Source of the DNA: Noviherbaspirillum sp. UKPF54
GTDB taxonomy: Bacteria > Pseudomonadota > Gammaproteobacteria > Burkholderiales > Burkholderiaceae_D
Direction: 5' to 3'
DNA: 64,000 nucleotides
Assembly: GCF_007874125.1 (NCBI RefSeq)
Contig: NZ_CP040128.1
Location: 1,116,001 to 1,180,000 of the forward strand
The notes under the pieces were generated by a model. It made no database searches. It saw only the letters and a list, made by a program, of their open reading frames with translations, and was not told where the DNA came from. The position numbers were made by a program, and so were the translations under genes. How positions within the stretch are numbered: the first letter of the stretch is position 1; each line of letters starts with the position of its first letter. Shown in pieces: positions 8,637-17,529 of the stretch.

Positions 8637-9647
8637 ATGCACACCCTTCAAATCAGCATTTACGTTCTCGGCTTCCTGATCGCGCTGGCACTGCTGTTCG
8701 ACTTCATGAACGGCTTTCACGACGCCGCCAACGCGATCGCGACTGTGGTGTCGACCGGCGTGCTCAAGCCGCAAACCGCGGTGGCGATGGCGGCAGTATT
8801 CAACGTGATCGCGATTTTCTTCTTCCAGCTGAAGGTGGCATCCACCGTCGGCAAGGGGACGGTGGACCCGGCGATCGTCGATCACTACGTGGTGTTCGGT
8901 GCGCTGGTCGGCGCAATCTTCTGGAATGTCCTGACCTGGTACTACGGCATTCCATCGTCGTCGTCGCACGCATTGATCGGCGGCTTGGTCGGGGCGGCTG
9001 TGGCGAAGGCGGGCACCGGATCGCTGATCTCCTCGGGACTAATCAAGACCATTTCGTTCATCGTGCTGTCGCCGCTGCTCGGCTTCGTGTTCGGCTCGAT
9101 CATGATGGTATTGGTGTCCTGGCTGTTCGTGCGCTCAACGCCGCGCCGCATCGACAAGTGGTTCCGCCGTATGCAGCTGGTCTCGGCATCGATGTACAGT
9201 CTGGGCCACGGCGGCAACGACGCGCAGAAAACCATGGGCATCATCTGGATGCTGCTGATCGCAGCCGGCGCTTCCTCCGCACAGGATCAGATGCCGCCGT
9301 GGTGGGTCATCATCAGCTGCTATACAGCGATCGGTCTGGGCACCCTGTTCGGCGGCTGGCGCATCGTCAAGACCATGGGGCAGAAGATCACCAAGTTGAA
9401 GCCGGTCGGCGGCTTCTGTGCCGAAACCGGCGGCGCGATCACGCTGTTCCTGGCGTCCGCGCTCGGCATCCCGGTGTCCACCACGCATACCATTACCGGC
9501 GCCATCGTCGGTGTGGGCTCGGCGCGCAAGATGTCGGCCGTGCGCTGGGGCGTTGCGGGCAATATCGTGTGGGCCTGGATCCTGACGATACCCGCGTCGG
9601 CCTTCGTCGCCGCGATCGCGTGGTGGATCGGCACCAAGATTCTTTAA
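8637..9647 (+). CDS. pit: low-affinity inorganic phosphate transporter Pit
   Basis: Inner-membrane PiT-family symporter of metal-phosphate complexes; 336 residues and about ten hydrophobic helices. Both inverted PiT signatures are present: FDFMNGFHDAANAIATVVST near the N-terminus and SLGHGGNDAQKTMGII in the second half, with PVSTTHTITGAIVGVG near the end. It is the shorter betaproteobacterial form without a large central loop. It follows its DUF47 partner and is closed by a strong terminator. The known role of the family is constitutive phosphate uptake. Confidence 0.94.
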   Translation: MHTLQISIYVLGFLIALALLFDFMNGFHDAANAIATVVSTGVLKPQTAVAMAAVFNVIAIFFFQLKVASTVGKGTVDPAIVDHYVVFGALVGAIFWNVLTWYYGIPSSSSHALIGGLVGAAVAKAGTGSLISSGLIKTISFIVLSPLLGFVFGSIMMVLVSWLFVRSTPRRIDKWFRRMQLVSASMYSLGHGGNDAQKTMGIIWMLLIAAGASSAQDQMPPWWVIISCYTAIGLGTLFGGWRIVKTMGQKITKLKPVGGFCAETGGAITLFLASALGIPVSTTHTITGAIVGVGSARKMSAVRWGVAGNIVWAWILTIPASAFVAAIAWWIGTKIL

Positions 9648-9661
9648 TCAGGAATCGCATG

Positions 9662-9689
9662 AAAAAAGCCCGCAATTGCGGGCTTTTTT
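9662..9689. terminator. bidirectional terminator between pit and phoH
   Basis: A 28-bp perfect palindrome: A6, GCCCGCAATTGCGGGC, T6. It can terminate pit on the plus strand and the convergent PhoH-type gene on the minus strand. Confidence 0.93.
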
Positions 9690-9709
9690 GTTTGGAGCGG
9701 CGCGGCCGC

Positions 9710-11365
9710 CTACAACACGTCGCTGGCGTGGTCGGCCAGGCGCGAACGCTCGCCGCGCGCCAGCGTCACATGACCGCTGTGCGCCCATCCCTTGAATCGG
9801 TCCACGACGTAGGTAAGGCCGCTCGACCCTTCGGTCAGGTAGGGCGTGTCGATCTGCGCGATGTTGCCCAGGCAGACGATCTTGGTGCCGGGGCCGGCGC
9901 GCGTGACCAGCGTCTTCATCTGCTTGGGCGTCAGGTTCTGCGCTTCGTCGATGATCAGGAACTTGTTGACGAAGGTGCGTCCGCGCATGAAGTTGAGCGA
10001 CTTGATCTTGATGCGCGAACGGATCAGGTCCTGGGTCGCGGCGCGCCCCCATTCGCCGGCGTCGGAATCGGACTTGTTCAGCACTTCCAGGTTGTCGTCG
10101 AATGCGCCCATCCACGGCGACATCTTTTCTTCCTCGGTGCCAGGCAAAAAGCCGATATCTTCGCCGACCGGAACCGTGACGCGCGTGACGATGATTTCGT
10201 TGTAGAGCTTAGTTTCGAGCACCTGCGCCAGGCCTGCCGCCAGTGCCAGCAGGGTCTTGCCGGTGCCGGCCTGGCCGAGCAGGGTGACGAAGTCGCATTC
10301 CGGATTCATCAGCAGGTTGAGGGCGAAGTTCTGCTCGCGGTTGCGCGCGGTGATGCCCCACACGCTGTTCTTGCCGTGCGTGTAGTCGCGCAGGGTCTGG
10401 ATCACGGCGGTCTTGCCGTTGATCTGTTTTACCTGGCCATAGAATGGCGCTTCGCCGGTCTTCGGCTCCAGGTAGACGAACTGGTTGATCAGGAAGGAAG
10501 GCACGTTCGGCCCGCTCAGCCGGTAGTAGGTATAGCCGGTGCCGTGCTTGTTCTCCTGCCACGACTCCATGCCCTTGCCATGCTTGTTCCAGAAGTCGTC
10601 CGGCAGCTGCAGGATGCCGGAATAGAGCAGGTCGGTATCTTCCAGCACATGGTCGTTGAAGTACTCTTCCGCCGGCAGACCCATCGCGCGGGCCTTGATG
10701 CGCATGTTGATGTCCTTCGACACCAGCACGATCGGACGGTCCGGATACTGCGCTTCCAGCGCGCGCACGACGCCGAGAATCTGGTTGTCGGCTTTCCCGA
10801 TCGGCAGGCCTTCCGGCAGTTCCATGGTCTGCAGTTTGGTCTGGAAGAACAGGCGGCCCTTGGCGTCCTTGTTGCCCAGCTTGGAGAGGGGAATGCCTTC
10901 TTCGATCGCATGCTCTTCCACGCCGGCCACCAGCGCATCGAGCGAGCGCGAGACCTGGCGGGCGTTGCGCGCGACTTCGGACATGCCTTTCTTGTGGTTG
11001 TCCAGCTCTTCCAGCGTCATCATCGGCAGGTAGACATCGTGCTCCTCGAAGCGGAACAGCGAGGTCGGGTCGTGCATCAGCACGTTCGTGTCGAGCACGA
11101 AAATCTTGGAAACGCCCAGCTTGTCGGCAGTACGGCTGACATTGGACTTGATCGTGGTCTCCACGTCCTTCGGCTTCGCGGTGCGCTTCGCGGCCGGAGC
11201 CTTCTCGGCGGTCTTGGCGCGGGCCTTCGGTGCTGCTTCGGTCGTGTGCGGCGTTGATTCCACCAATGTCATCAGGGGTTTTACCGATTTGCCTTTCTCT
11301 GCCTTCGGATAGTCTGCGGGGGAGAGCAGTTCTGCGGGTTTGGTCGGTAATTTAGGTAGTGGCAT
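9710..11365 (-). CDS. PIN-PhoH family ATPase
   Basis: A 551-residue protein with an N-terminal PIN nuclease domain (about 85-230; FVLDTNVLMHDP start, acidic DVY..MMTLEELD) and a C-terminal PhoH ATPase domain (Walker A GQAGTGKT near 355, Walker B FLIIDEAQN, then LTPKQMKTLVTR and GNIAQID). This PhoH2-like arrangement is associated with sequence-specific RNA cleavage and unwinding in studied members. The first 80 residues are Ala/Lys/Pro-rich and probably disordered. It is transcribed alone, convergent with pit. Confidence 0.92.
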   Translation of the reverse strand: MPLPKLPTKPAELLSPADYPKAEKGKSVKPLMTLVESTPHTTEAAPKARAKTAEKAPAAKRTAKPKDVETTIKSNVSRTADKLGVSKIFVLDTNVLMHDPTSLFRFEEHDVYLPMMTLEELDNHKKGMSEVARNARQVSRSLDALVAGVEEHAIEEGIPLSKLGNKDAKGRLFFQTKLQTMELPEGLPIGKADNQILGVVRALEAQYPDRPIVLVSKDINMRIKARAMGLPAEEYFNDHVLEDTDLLYSGILQLPDDFWNKHGKGMESWQENKHGTGYTYYRLSGPNVPSFLINQFVYLEPKTGEAPFYGQVKQINGKTAVIQTLRDYTHGKNSVWGITARNREQNFALNLLMNPECDFVTLLGQAGTGKTLLALAAGLAQVLETKLYNEIIVTRVTVPVGEDIGFLPGTEEEKMSPWMGAFDDNLEVLNKSDSDAGEWGRAATQDLIRSRIKIKSLNFMRGRTFVNKFLIIDEAQNLTPKQMKTLVTRAGPGTKIVCLGNIAQIDTPYLTEGSSGLTYVVDRFKGWAHSGHVTLARGERSRLADHASDVL

Positions 11366-11473
11366 CAGGACCTCAATCTAAAGTGTGTTGAACTGACTGC
11401 GAGGAGATTCAAACAGCGCCAGGCGGGGTGCCGGAAGAGGTGTGAACTGGTCGAGCGAGCTGTTTGGAAAGCA

Positions 11474-11523
11474 AAAAAGCCGTTTGGGGGGAGGCTCGAC
11501 GCCTCTTCCGCAAACGGCTTTCT
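11474..11523 (-). terminator. terminator of the arn/bcp unit
   Basis: On the minus strand a long hairpin pairs AAAGCCGTTTG with CAAACGGCTTT, with an inner 5-bp stem (GAGGC/GCCTC at 11491-11505), followed by a T6 run. It lies about 50 bases past the end of bcp and is the only strong terminator seen between the arn promoter and this point. Confidence 0.88.
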
Positions 11524-11568
11524 GCAAGAAAATTCTTTTAAATTCAATGTGTTCTGCGTTTGACGCGA

Positions 11569-12057
11569 TTAAGCGAGCGTTTTGACGAATTCCAGAACTT
11601 CATCAACGTGCCCAGGCACCTTGACTCCACGCCATTCTTTCACCAATTTCCCGCTGGCGTCAATCACAAATGTACTGCGTTCAACGCCACGTACCTTCTT
11701 GCCATACATGCTTTTTATTGCCATTACGTTGAACAGATTGCAAACGGTTTCGTCCGGATCGGAAATCAGGTCGAACGGCATCGCCAGTTTCGCCTTGAAT
11801 CCTTCGTGGGAGCGAATGCTGTCGCGGCTGATGCCGAAGACTTCGGCATTGGCTTCCTGGAATTGTGGATGAAGATCGCGGAATTGCATGCCTTCCGTCG
11901 TGCAACCGGGCGTGTTGTCCTTGGGGTAAAAATACAACACTACGGTCTTTCCCTTGTAGTCGGACAGCGTGAAAGTCTTTTCGCCAGTCATCGCTGCGGA
12001 AAATTCCGGGACAGTCAGATTCAGTGCGGATGGGGTATCGTCCACGCTACTCTCCAT
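11569..12057 (-). CDS. bcp: thiol peroxidase, Bcp/PrxQ family
   Basis: Thioredoxin-dependent peroxiredoxin that reduces peroxides in the cytoplasm; 162 residues from the ATG at 12057 (a longer frame to 12081 is possible but not family-like). Motifs: VVLYFYPKDNTPGCT with the peroxidatic Cys at 52. The resolving Cys often found five residues later is absent (TTEGMQ); the only other Cys is 106 in ETVCNLF. It lies 31 bases after arnD on the same strand with no terminator between, so it is probably the last gene of that unit. Confidence 0.93.
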   Translation of the reverse strand: MESSVDDTPSALNLTVPEFSAAMTGEKTFTLSDYKGKTVVLYFYPKDNTPGCTTEGMQFRDLHPQFQEANAEVFGISRDSIRSHEGFKAKLAMPFDLISDPDETVCNLFNVMAIKSMYGKKVRGVERSTFVIDASGKLVKEWRGVKVPGHVDEVLEFVKTLA

Positions 12058-12088
12058 AGTAGTTATTGTTGCTGGTTGCAACGATTGT

Positions 12089-13039
12089 TTATTGGCTTGA
12101 CGATGGCTGGACGATCAGCTCGCCCGACCGGCCGGGCAATTCGCCCCAGCTGACCGGATAGGTTGGCAAGGGCTCGTTTTTGACCTTCTGGTAGTAATCC
12201 GCCATCGACGCCAGATCGTAACCCTGCGCCTTCCATCCTTCCAGCAATTGTTCAAAGATGGGGGCGAGTTTTTGCCCTTCAAGTTCGGCATGCAGCGTGA
12301 ACACATGGTCGCGCGGCGACGCGGTGAGCTTCAGAATGGTACGCGCGATATTTGACTCGTCGATGACAACACCATTCACGGTGCGTCCCAGCAGTTCATC
12401 CAGCGTCGGCAGCGTGGTCGGCAACTGTATGCAGGACAGCGTCTTGCCGAAGGCCTGGAGGCGGTGCGGGCCGGCATTGCTATCGGCCAGTTCGCCGCTT
12501 TCGGTCAGCTGGCAACGACCATCCGATGCATACGCGAAGCCGAAGGCGTCGAGCTGGGCGAAGGCATGCTCGTTCATCTGCCAGCCGGCGGCGCCGTGGG
12601 TCTGGGGGGGCTGTCCGAAAATTCCGCGGAAGCGATCGAATGACTGCTGCAACTGCTTCTTGGTCCAGGCAGCGTCACGCTGGCGCACGTTGTCTTGCCA
12701 GACGACGTGATCCCAGGTGTGGATGCCGCATTCGAATCCGGCCGCTTGCGCCACCCGCATCTGCTGGGCGCAAGTCTTGCCGATATCGGGCGCGGGCAGC
12801 AGCACGCCGTACATCAACGTCTTGATCCCGTAATGCTCCACCACGGAAGTGCGCGAGACTTTCTGGAAAAAGCCGGGGCGGAAAGCGCGCCGCAAGGCCC
12901 AGCCGGTATGGTCGGGTCCGAGCGAGTACAGGAAGGTGGCGTTGGCCTGGTGTTTTTGCAGAAGGCGCACCAGATTGAGCGCGCCTTCCCGGGTGCCGCG
13001 ATAGGTGTCGACGTCGATTTTGAGGGCGAGGACAGGCAT
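12089..13039 (-). CDS. arnD: 4-deoxy-4-formamido-L-arabinose-phosphoundecaprenol deformylase ArnD
   Basis: Membrane-associated deacetylase-family enzyme that removes the formyl group from undecaprenyl-phosphate-L-Ara4FN, making the donor ready for transfer; 316 residues. NodB-type motifs are visible: KIDVDTYRGTREG with metal-binding Asp near residue 9-11, CGIHTWDHVVWQ with the His pair near 105-110, and THGAAGWQMN. It starts eight bases after the decarboxylase gene. Length and motifs match ArnD rather than other polysaccharide deacetylases. Confidence 0.94.
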   Translation of the reverse strand: MPVLALKIDVDTYRGTREGALNLVRLLQKHQANATFLYSLGPDHTGWALRRAFRPGFFQKVSRTSVVEHYGIKTLMYGVLLPAPDIGKTCAQQMRVAQAAGFECGIHTWDHVVWQDNVRQRDAAWTKKQLQQSFDRFRGIFGQPPQTHGAAGWQMNEHAFAQLDAFGFAYASDGRCQLTESGELADSNAGPHRLQAFGKTLSCIQLPTTLPTLDELLGRTVNGVVIDESNIARTILKLTASPRDHVFTLHAELEGQKLAPIFEQLLEGWKAQGYDLASMADYYQKVKNEPLPTYPVSWGELPGRSGELIVQPSSSQ

Positions 13040-13047
13040 CAGGGCAT

Positions 13048-14103
13048 TTAGTCCATCAGCGCCTTGGCTTCGCCCACCTGGCCGCGGTAGGCATCGAAGA
13101 TGTTACGCAGCGTGTCTTCCATCGAGGTGGTCGGCTTCCACTTCAGCTCGTCGCAGGTGTTGGTGATCTTCGGCACGCGGTTCTGCACGTCCTGATAGCC
13201 CTTGCCGTAGTAGGCGGCGGACGTGGTTTCGACCAGTTTCACCTTCTTCGCGGATTCCGCGTATTCCGGATACTTGGCGGCGAGTTTCAGCATCATGTCG
13301 GCCAGTTCGCGGATCGAGTAATTGTTGGTCGGGTTGCCGATGTTGTAGATCTTGCCGCTGGCGACGCCGCCTTCGTTGGCGATGATGCGCATGAGTGCGT
13401 CGATGCCGTCATCGATATAGGTGAAGGCGCGCTTCTGCTGGCCGCCGTCGACCAGAGAGATGTTTTCGCCGCGCACGATGTGGCCGAAGAACTGGGTCAC
13501 GACGCGCGAGCTGCCTTCCTTCGGCGTATGGATCGAATCGAGGCCGGCACCGATCCAGTTGAACGGGCGGAACAGGGTGAAATTCAGGTTGTCCTGCATA
13601 CCGTAGCCCCAGATCACGCGGTCCATCAGCTGCTTGGCGCAGGAATAGATCCAGCGCGGCTTGTTGATCGGGCCGCAGATCAATTCGGATTCTTCCGGAT
13701 CGAATTCCTCGTCATGGCACATGCCGTAGACTTCCGAGGTGGACGGAAATACCAGGTGCTTGCCGTACTTGGCGGCGGAACGCACGATCGGCAGGTTCGC
13801 CTCGAAGTCGAGTTCGAACACGCGCAGCGGCTGCTTCACGTAGGTTGAAGGCGTGGCGATCGCGACCAGCGGCAGGATCACGTCGCATTTCTTGACGTGA
13901 TACTCGACCCATTCCTTGTTGATCGTGATGTCGCCTTCGAAGAAGTGCATGCGGCTCTTGTACGCTTCATTTTCCAGGAGGTCGGTGATGCGGTCGGTCA
14001 TCATGTCCATGCCGAACACGTGCCAGTCGGTGGTCTCCAGGATGCGCTTGGACAGATGGTGGCCGATGAAGCCGTTGACGCCGAGGATGAGTACTTTTTT
14101 CAT
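13048..14103 (-). CDS. UDP-glucuronate decarboxylase, ArnA C-terminal domain as a separate protein
   Basis: NAD-dependent SDR enzyme oxidising and decarboxylating UDP-glucuronate to UDP-4-keto-pentose; 351 residues. It aligns with the C-terminal half of E. coli ArnA: GVNGFIGHHLSKRIL (NAD site, 8-22), STSEVYGMC with the catalytic Ser-Glu, and PRWIYSCAKQLMDRVI (Tyr/Lys). In E. coli this domain is fused to the formyltransferase; here it is encoded 30 bases downstream of it. It precedes arnD. An alternative label is UDP-xylose synthase, but the operon context fits ArnA. Confidence 0.93.
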   Translation of the reverse strand: MKKVLILGVNGFIGHHLSKRILETTDWHVFGMDMMTDRITDLLENEAYKSRMHFFEGDITINKEWVEYHVKKCDVILPLVAIATPSTYVKQPLRVFELDFEANLPIVRSAAKYGKHLVFPSTSEVYGMCHDEEFDPEESELICGPINKPRWIYSCAKQLMDRVIWGYGMQDNLNFTLFRPFNWIGAGLDSIHTPKEGSSRVVTQFFGHIVRGENISLVDGGQQKRAFTYIDDGIDALMRIIANEGGVASGKIYNIGNPTNNYSIRELADMMLKLAAKYPEYAESAKKVKLVETTSAAYYGKGYQDVQNRVPKITNTCDELKWKPTTSMEDTLRNIFDAYRGQVGEAKALMD

Positions 14104-14133
14104 AGGAGTGTCTTGTTGAGCCGCCGCTCCGTT

Positions 14134-15039
14134 TTACGAACGGGACGACAGGAATTGTTGTAACTCTTGCGGCGAAACCGGTTTGCCGTCCGCCATGAGC
14201 TCGTGAATTAAAAGCGCGCGACCGTCGCCGCATACGCCAAACATGCAATTATCCACTACTGCCAAGCCTTGCTGCAAATCGGGTTTTGCCCGATCGGCAA
14301 GGCGGGCCTTGATAATAATGAAAGTTTTTCCACCTGTCGTCGTCCACGCGCCCGGGTAGGGCGGGGCGACGGCGCGATGCAGGTTGTAGACCTCCTGGGC
14401 CGGCTTTGACCAGTCGATGCGGCCGTCTTCCGGCTTGCGCCCGCCAAAATAACTGCCTTTTGACAAATCGTTGGTCAATTTCGGCGTTTGGCCGGCCAGC
14501 ATTGCCGGCAACGCGTTCCACAAGGCTTGTTCGGCTGCTACCGTGACCTTGCCGAAAACTTCATACGCAGTATCGTCGGGAAGAATCGGAACCGCCGCCT
14601 GGGCTACGATGGCGCCGGCATCCGGCTTGGCGGCCATTTCGTGCAGCGTGGCACCGGTTTCCGTTTCACCATGCAGCACCGCCCAGTTGACCGGCACGCG
14701 GCCGCGATATTTCGGCAGCAGCGAGCCGTGCATGTTGTAGGCGCCATGCTTTGCCAGCGCCAGCAGGTCGACCGGCAGCATGTGGCGGTAGTAGAAGCTG
14801 AAGATGAAATCCGGCTGCAGCGCCTGCACCTGCTTGAACAGCTCGGGCGACTTCGGGTCATCCGGTGTGACGAACGGAATATCCTTTTCGCGGCACAGTG
14901 CGGCGACCGATTCGAACCAGATGGTTTCGGCCGGATTGTCCTGGTGGGTGACGACCAGCGCGACTTGCACGCCGCGCGCCAGTAGCACCTTCAGGCAGCG
15001 CACGCCGACGTTATGGTAGGCAAAGACAACGGCTCGCAT
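14134..15039 (-). CDS. UDP-L-Ara4N formyltransferase, ArnA N-terminal domain as a separate protein
   Basis: N-10-formyltetrahydrofolate-dependent formyltransferase of the Fmt/ArnA fold, formylating UDP-L-Ara4N; 302 residues from the ATG at 15039, four bases after arnC ends. The frame stays open upstream to 15150 but that part overlaps arnC and is not family-like. Catalytic pattern Asn-X-His-X-Ser appears in AYNMHGSLLPKYRG and the Asp in AKPDAGAIV. It corresponds to residues 1-300 of E. coli ArnA. Split ArnA is known in some Burkholderiales (recalled, not checked). Confidence 0.92.
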   Translation of the reverse strand: MRAVVFAYHNVGVRCLKVLLARGVQVALVVTHQDNPAETIWFESVAALCREKDIPFVTPDDPKSPELFKQVQALQPDFIFSFYYRHMLPVDLLALAKHGAYNMHGSLLPKYRGRVPVNWAVLHGETETGATLHEMAAKPDAGAIVAQAAVPILPDDTAYEVFGKVTVAAEQALWNALPAMLAGQTPKLTNDLSKGSYFGGRKPEDGRIDWSKPAQEVYNLHRAVAPPYPGAWTTTGGKTFIIIKARLADRAKPDLQQGLAVVDNCMFGVCGDGRALLIHELMADGKPVSPQELQQFLSSRS

Positions 15040-15043
15040 TGGC

Positions 15044-16000
15044 TTATTCCTTCCCCGGCTGTTCGCCGGTTTGTTCCAGGATCGCCTGCACCACGAAACG
15101 CGGACGCCCGCGCACCTGCTGGTAGATACGGCCGACATACTCACCGACAATGCCGATGCCGAACAGGATCACGCCCATCAGGAAGAAGGCGATCGCGAAC
15201 AGCGTGAACACGCCTTCGACCTCAGAGCCGAACAGGAAACGGCGCAGCAGCAGCACGACGAACAGGGCGGCCGACACGAACGACAGGCCGATGCCGAGGA
15301 TCGAGAAGAATTGCAGCGGCATCAGCGAGAAGCCGGTGACCAGGTCGAAGTTCAGGCGGATCAGGCTGTAGAGCGAATACTTCGACTCGCCCGCCGCGCG
15401 TTCCTCGTGCTCGACCACGATCTCGGTCGGCTTGCGCGCGAAGGTGTAGGCGAGCGCCGGAATGAAGGTATTGACTTCGTTGCACTGGTTGACCAGGTCA
15501 ATCACGTTGCGGCCGTAGGCACGCAGCATATTGCCCTGGTCGGTCATCTTGATGTGCGTGATGTTTTCGCGCAGCCGGTTCATCGCCTTGGAGGCGTGGG
15601 TGCGCCAGGCCGAATCCTGCCGCTCGCGGCGGATCGAGCCGACATAATCGTAACCTTCGCCCATCTTCGCGATCAGGTTGCCGATCTCTTCCGGCGGGTT
15701 CTGCAGGTCGGCGTCGAGCGTGACGACGATCTCGCCGCGCGTTGCCTTGAAGCCGGCGAGGATCGCCATGTGCTGGCCGTAATTCCCATTGAACAGCACG
15801 ACGCGGGTGACGTCCGGGCGCGCGCGGAATTGGTCGGCCAAGATGGCGGCGGAACTGTCGCGACTGCCGTCGTTGACGAACACGATCTCATAAGGCAATC
15901 CCAGCTTGTCGAGCGCGGGATAAAGGCGCGCGAACAGCTTGGCCAAGCCGGCTTCTTCGTTATAAACGGGAATGACGACGGATAATTCTGGTTTCATCAA
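15044..16000 (-). CDS. arnC: undecaprenyl-phosphate L-Ara4FN transferase ArnC
   Basis: Polyisoprenyl glycosyltransferase (GT2) that moves L-Ara4FN from UDP to undecaprenyl phosphate at the inner membrane; 318 residues. It shows SVVIPVYNEE at the N-terminus, the metal-binding TLDADLQNPPEEI, and two C-terminal membrane helices (about 235-260 and 270-295) ending GEYVGRIYQQVR. It starts nine bases after arnB. Related dolichol-phosphate mannose synthases share the fold, but the neighbours settle the role. Confidence 0.94.
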   Translation of the reverse strand: MMKPELSVVIPVYNEEAGLAKLFARLYPALDKLGLPYEIVFVNDGSRDSSAAILADQFRARPDVTRVVLFNGNYGQHMAILAGFKATRGEIVVTLDADLQNPPEEIGNLIAKMGEGYDYVGSIRRERQDSAWRTHASKAMNRLRENITHIKMTDQGNMLRAYGRNVIDLVNQCNEVNTFIPALAYTFARKPTEIVVEHEERAAGESKYSLYSLIRLNFDLVTGFSLMPLQFFSILGIGLSFVSAALFVVLLLRRFLFGSEVEGVFTLFAIAFFLMGVILFGIGIVGEYVGRIYQQVRGRPRFVVQAILEQTGEQPGKE

Positions 16001-16009
16001 TCGCTGGTC

Positions 16010-17134
16010 TTATTGTTGAAGGACGGATTTTACCGCGCCGACCGTGCGTTCGACATCGTTTTCCGTGAGGGCGAAGAACATCGGCAGCGTGACGATCTGG
16101 CGGCCTACGCGCTCCGCGACCGGGAACATGCCTTCCTTGAAGCCGCGTTCGCGGTACAGCTTGAACAGGTGGATCGGCGCATAGTGGTAACCGACGCCGA
16201 TATTCTTTTCCAGCATTTTCGCCATGAAGTCGGCACGGGTGATGCGTTCCGGTAGCACCAACTGGAATAGGTGCCAGTTGGTGTCTTCGAAGTCGGCAAC
16301 CGGCAGCTGGGCGCCGAATTTTTCCTCGAAATCCGGGCCGAAGCAGGTGAAGTAATGCTTGGCCAGCGTGCGGCGCTTTGCGGTGATTTCGTCGAGACGC
16401 GCGATCTGGCCGAGGCCGATAGCCGCGTTAATGTCGGTCATGTTGAACTTGCCACCCAACACGTCGACTTCGATGCCGTCGAGGCCGCTGCGGGTGACGC
16501 CCTGCAGGCGATATTTTTCCGCCAGCCTGGCTTCGTCGGTATTGTTAAGCACCAGGCAGCCGCCTTCGGCGGTGGTGATGTTCTTGTTGGCCTGGAAGCT
16601 GAACGACACGAAATCGCCGAATGCGCCGATCGGCTTGCCTTTCCATGTCGATCCGAGCGCCTGCGCGGCGTCTTCGACCACGCGCAGATTGTGTTTCCTT
16701 GCAATTTCATACAGGCGGTCCATGTCGACCGGCTTGCCCGCGAGGTAGACCGGAATGACGGCCTTGGTACGCGACGTGATCGAGGCTTCGAGCTTGTCGA
16801 GGTCGATGTTGCGCGTCACTGGATCGATGTCGGCGAACACCGGCGTGGCACCGACTTCGATGATCACATTGGCCGTGGCAACCCAGGAAATCGGCGTGGT
16901 GATCACTTCGTCGCCCGGCCCGATGCCGGCGATGCGCAAGGCGATCTCCATGGTGCAGGTGCCGGAATTGAAGGTGCGCACCGGGCGTCCGCCGAAATAC
17001 TCGGACAGCTTCGCTTCGAATGCTTGCACCTTGGGGCCGCTGGTGATCCAGCCGGAACGCAGCACGTCGGCGACCGAGGCAATCGTTGCCTCGTCTATGG
17101 TGGGGCGGGAAAAAGGCAGGAAGGATTCGCTCAT
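16010..17134 (-). CDS. arnB: UDP-4-amino-4-deoxy-L-arabinose aminotransferase ArnB
   Basis: PLP-dependent DegT/DnrJ/EryC1 aminotransferase converting UDP-4-keto-arabinose to UDP-L-Ara4N; 374 residues from the ATG at 17134 (MSESFLPFSRPTI). The PLP lysine is in FSFQANKNITTAEGG. The frame stays open upstream to 17332, but that part overlaps the SMR gene and does not resemble the family. First soluble enzyme of the operon; it lies 23 bases after the SMR gene and nine before arnC. Confidence 0.95.
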   Translation of the reverse strand: MSESFLPFSRPTIDEATIASVADVLRSGWITSGPKVQAFEAKLSEYFGGRPVRTFNSGTCTMEIALRIAGIGPGDEVITTPISWVATANVIIEVGATPVFADIDPVTRNIDLDKLEASITSRTKAVIPVYLAGKPVDMDRLYEIARKHNLRVVEDAAQALGSTWKGKPIGAFGDFVSFSFQANKNITTAEGGCLVLNNTDEARLAEKYRLQGVTRSGLDGIEVDVLGGKFNMTDINAAIGLGQIARLDEITAKRRTLAKHYFTCFGPDFEEKFGAQLPVADFEDTNWHLFQLVLPERITRADFMAKMLEKNIGVGYHYAPIHLFKLYRERGFKEGMFPVAERVGRQIVTLPMFFALTENDVERTVGAVKSVLQQ

Positions 17135-17157
17135 GATGAATGATGGAAAAGTTGAAT

Positions 17158-17529
17158 TCAGCTGCGCGCCAGCAGGACGACGCCGACGATGATGATGCCG
17201 ATGGCCAGCAGGCGCTGCGCGGAAACGGCTTCGCCGAGAAAATACCATGCGCCGATCGCATTGATGATGTATCCGATCGACAGCATCGGATAGGCGATCG
17301 TGACATCCACGCGCGACAATCCGATGATCCACACCAGCACCGAAATCACGTAACAGCCCAGGCCGCCGATGATCGGCAACTGGGTTGCCAGTTTCAGTCC
17401 GGTGGAGAACCAGTTTTGCGCGGTCAGGTGGATCGCGCCGACCGCATTGGTGCCGGCTTTCAGCAGTAACTGTGCGACGGCATTCAGGCAGATGCCGGTG
17501 AGGATAAAACCGAAGGTCGTCAGATTCAT
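17158..17529 (-). CDS. SMR-type membrane protein, probable L-Ara4N-lipid flippase subunit (ArnE/ArnF type)
   Basis: A 123-residue EamA/SMR-fold protein with four hydrophobic helices (about 5-25, 45-65, 72-92, 99-120). ArnE and ArnF together are thought to flip undecaprenyl-phosphate-L-Ara4N outward. The start at 17529 overlaps the arnT stop by four bases (ATGA), showing translational coupling. Only one such gene is in the operon, so it may act as a homodimer or with a partner elsewhere; which of ArnE or ArnF it represents cannot be decided. Confidence 0.85.
   Translation of the reverse strand: MNLTTFGFILTGICLNAVAQLLLKAGTNAVGAIHLTAQNWFSTGLKLATQLPIIGGLGCYVISVLVWIIGLSRVDVTIAYPMLSIGYIINAIGAWYFLGEAVSAQRLLAIGIIIVGVVLLARS

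Noticed and set aside
8552..11257. A 901-codon plus-strand open frame across pit and the PhoH gene
   Set aside because: It runs through pit out of frame and through the PhoH gene on the wrong strand, and crosses a strong terminator; it is a shadow.
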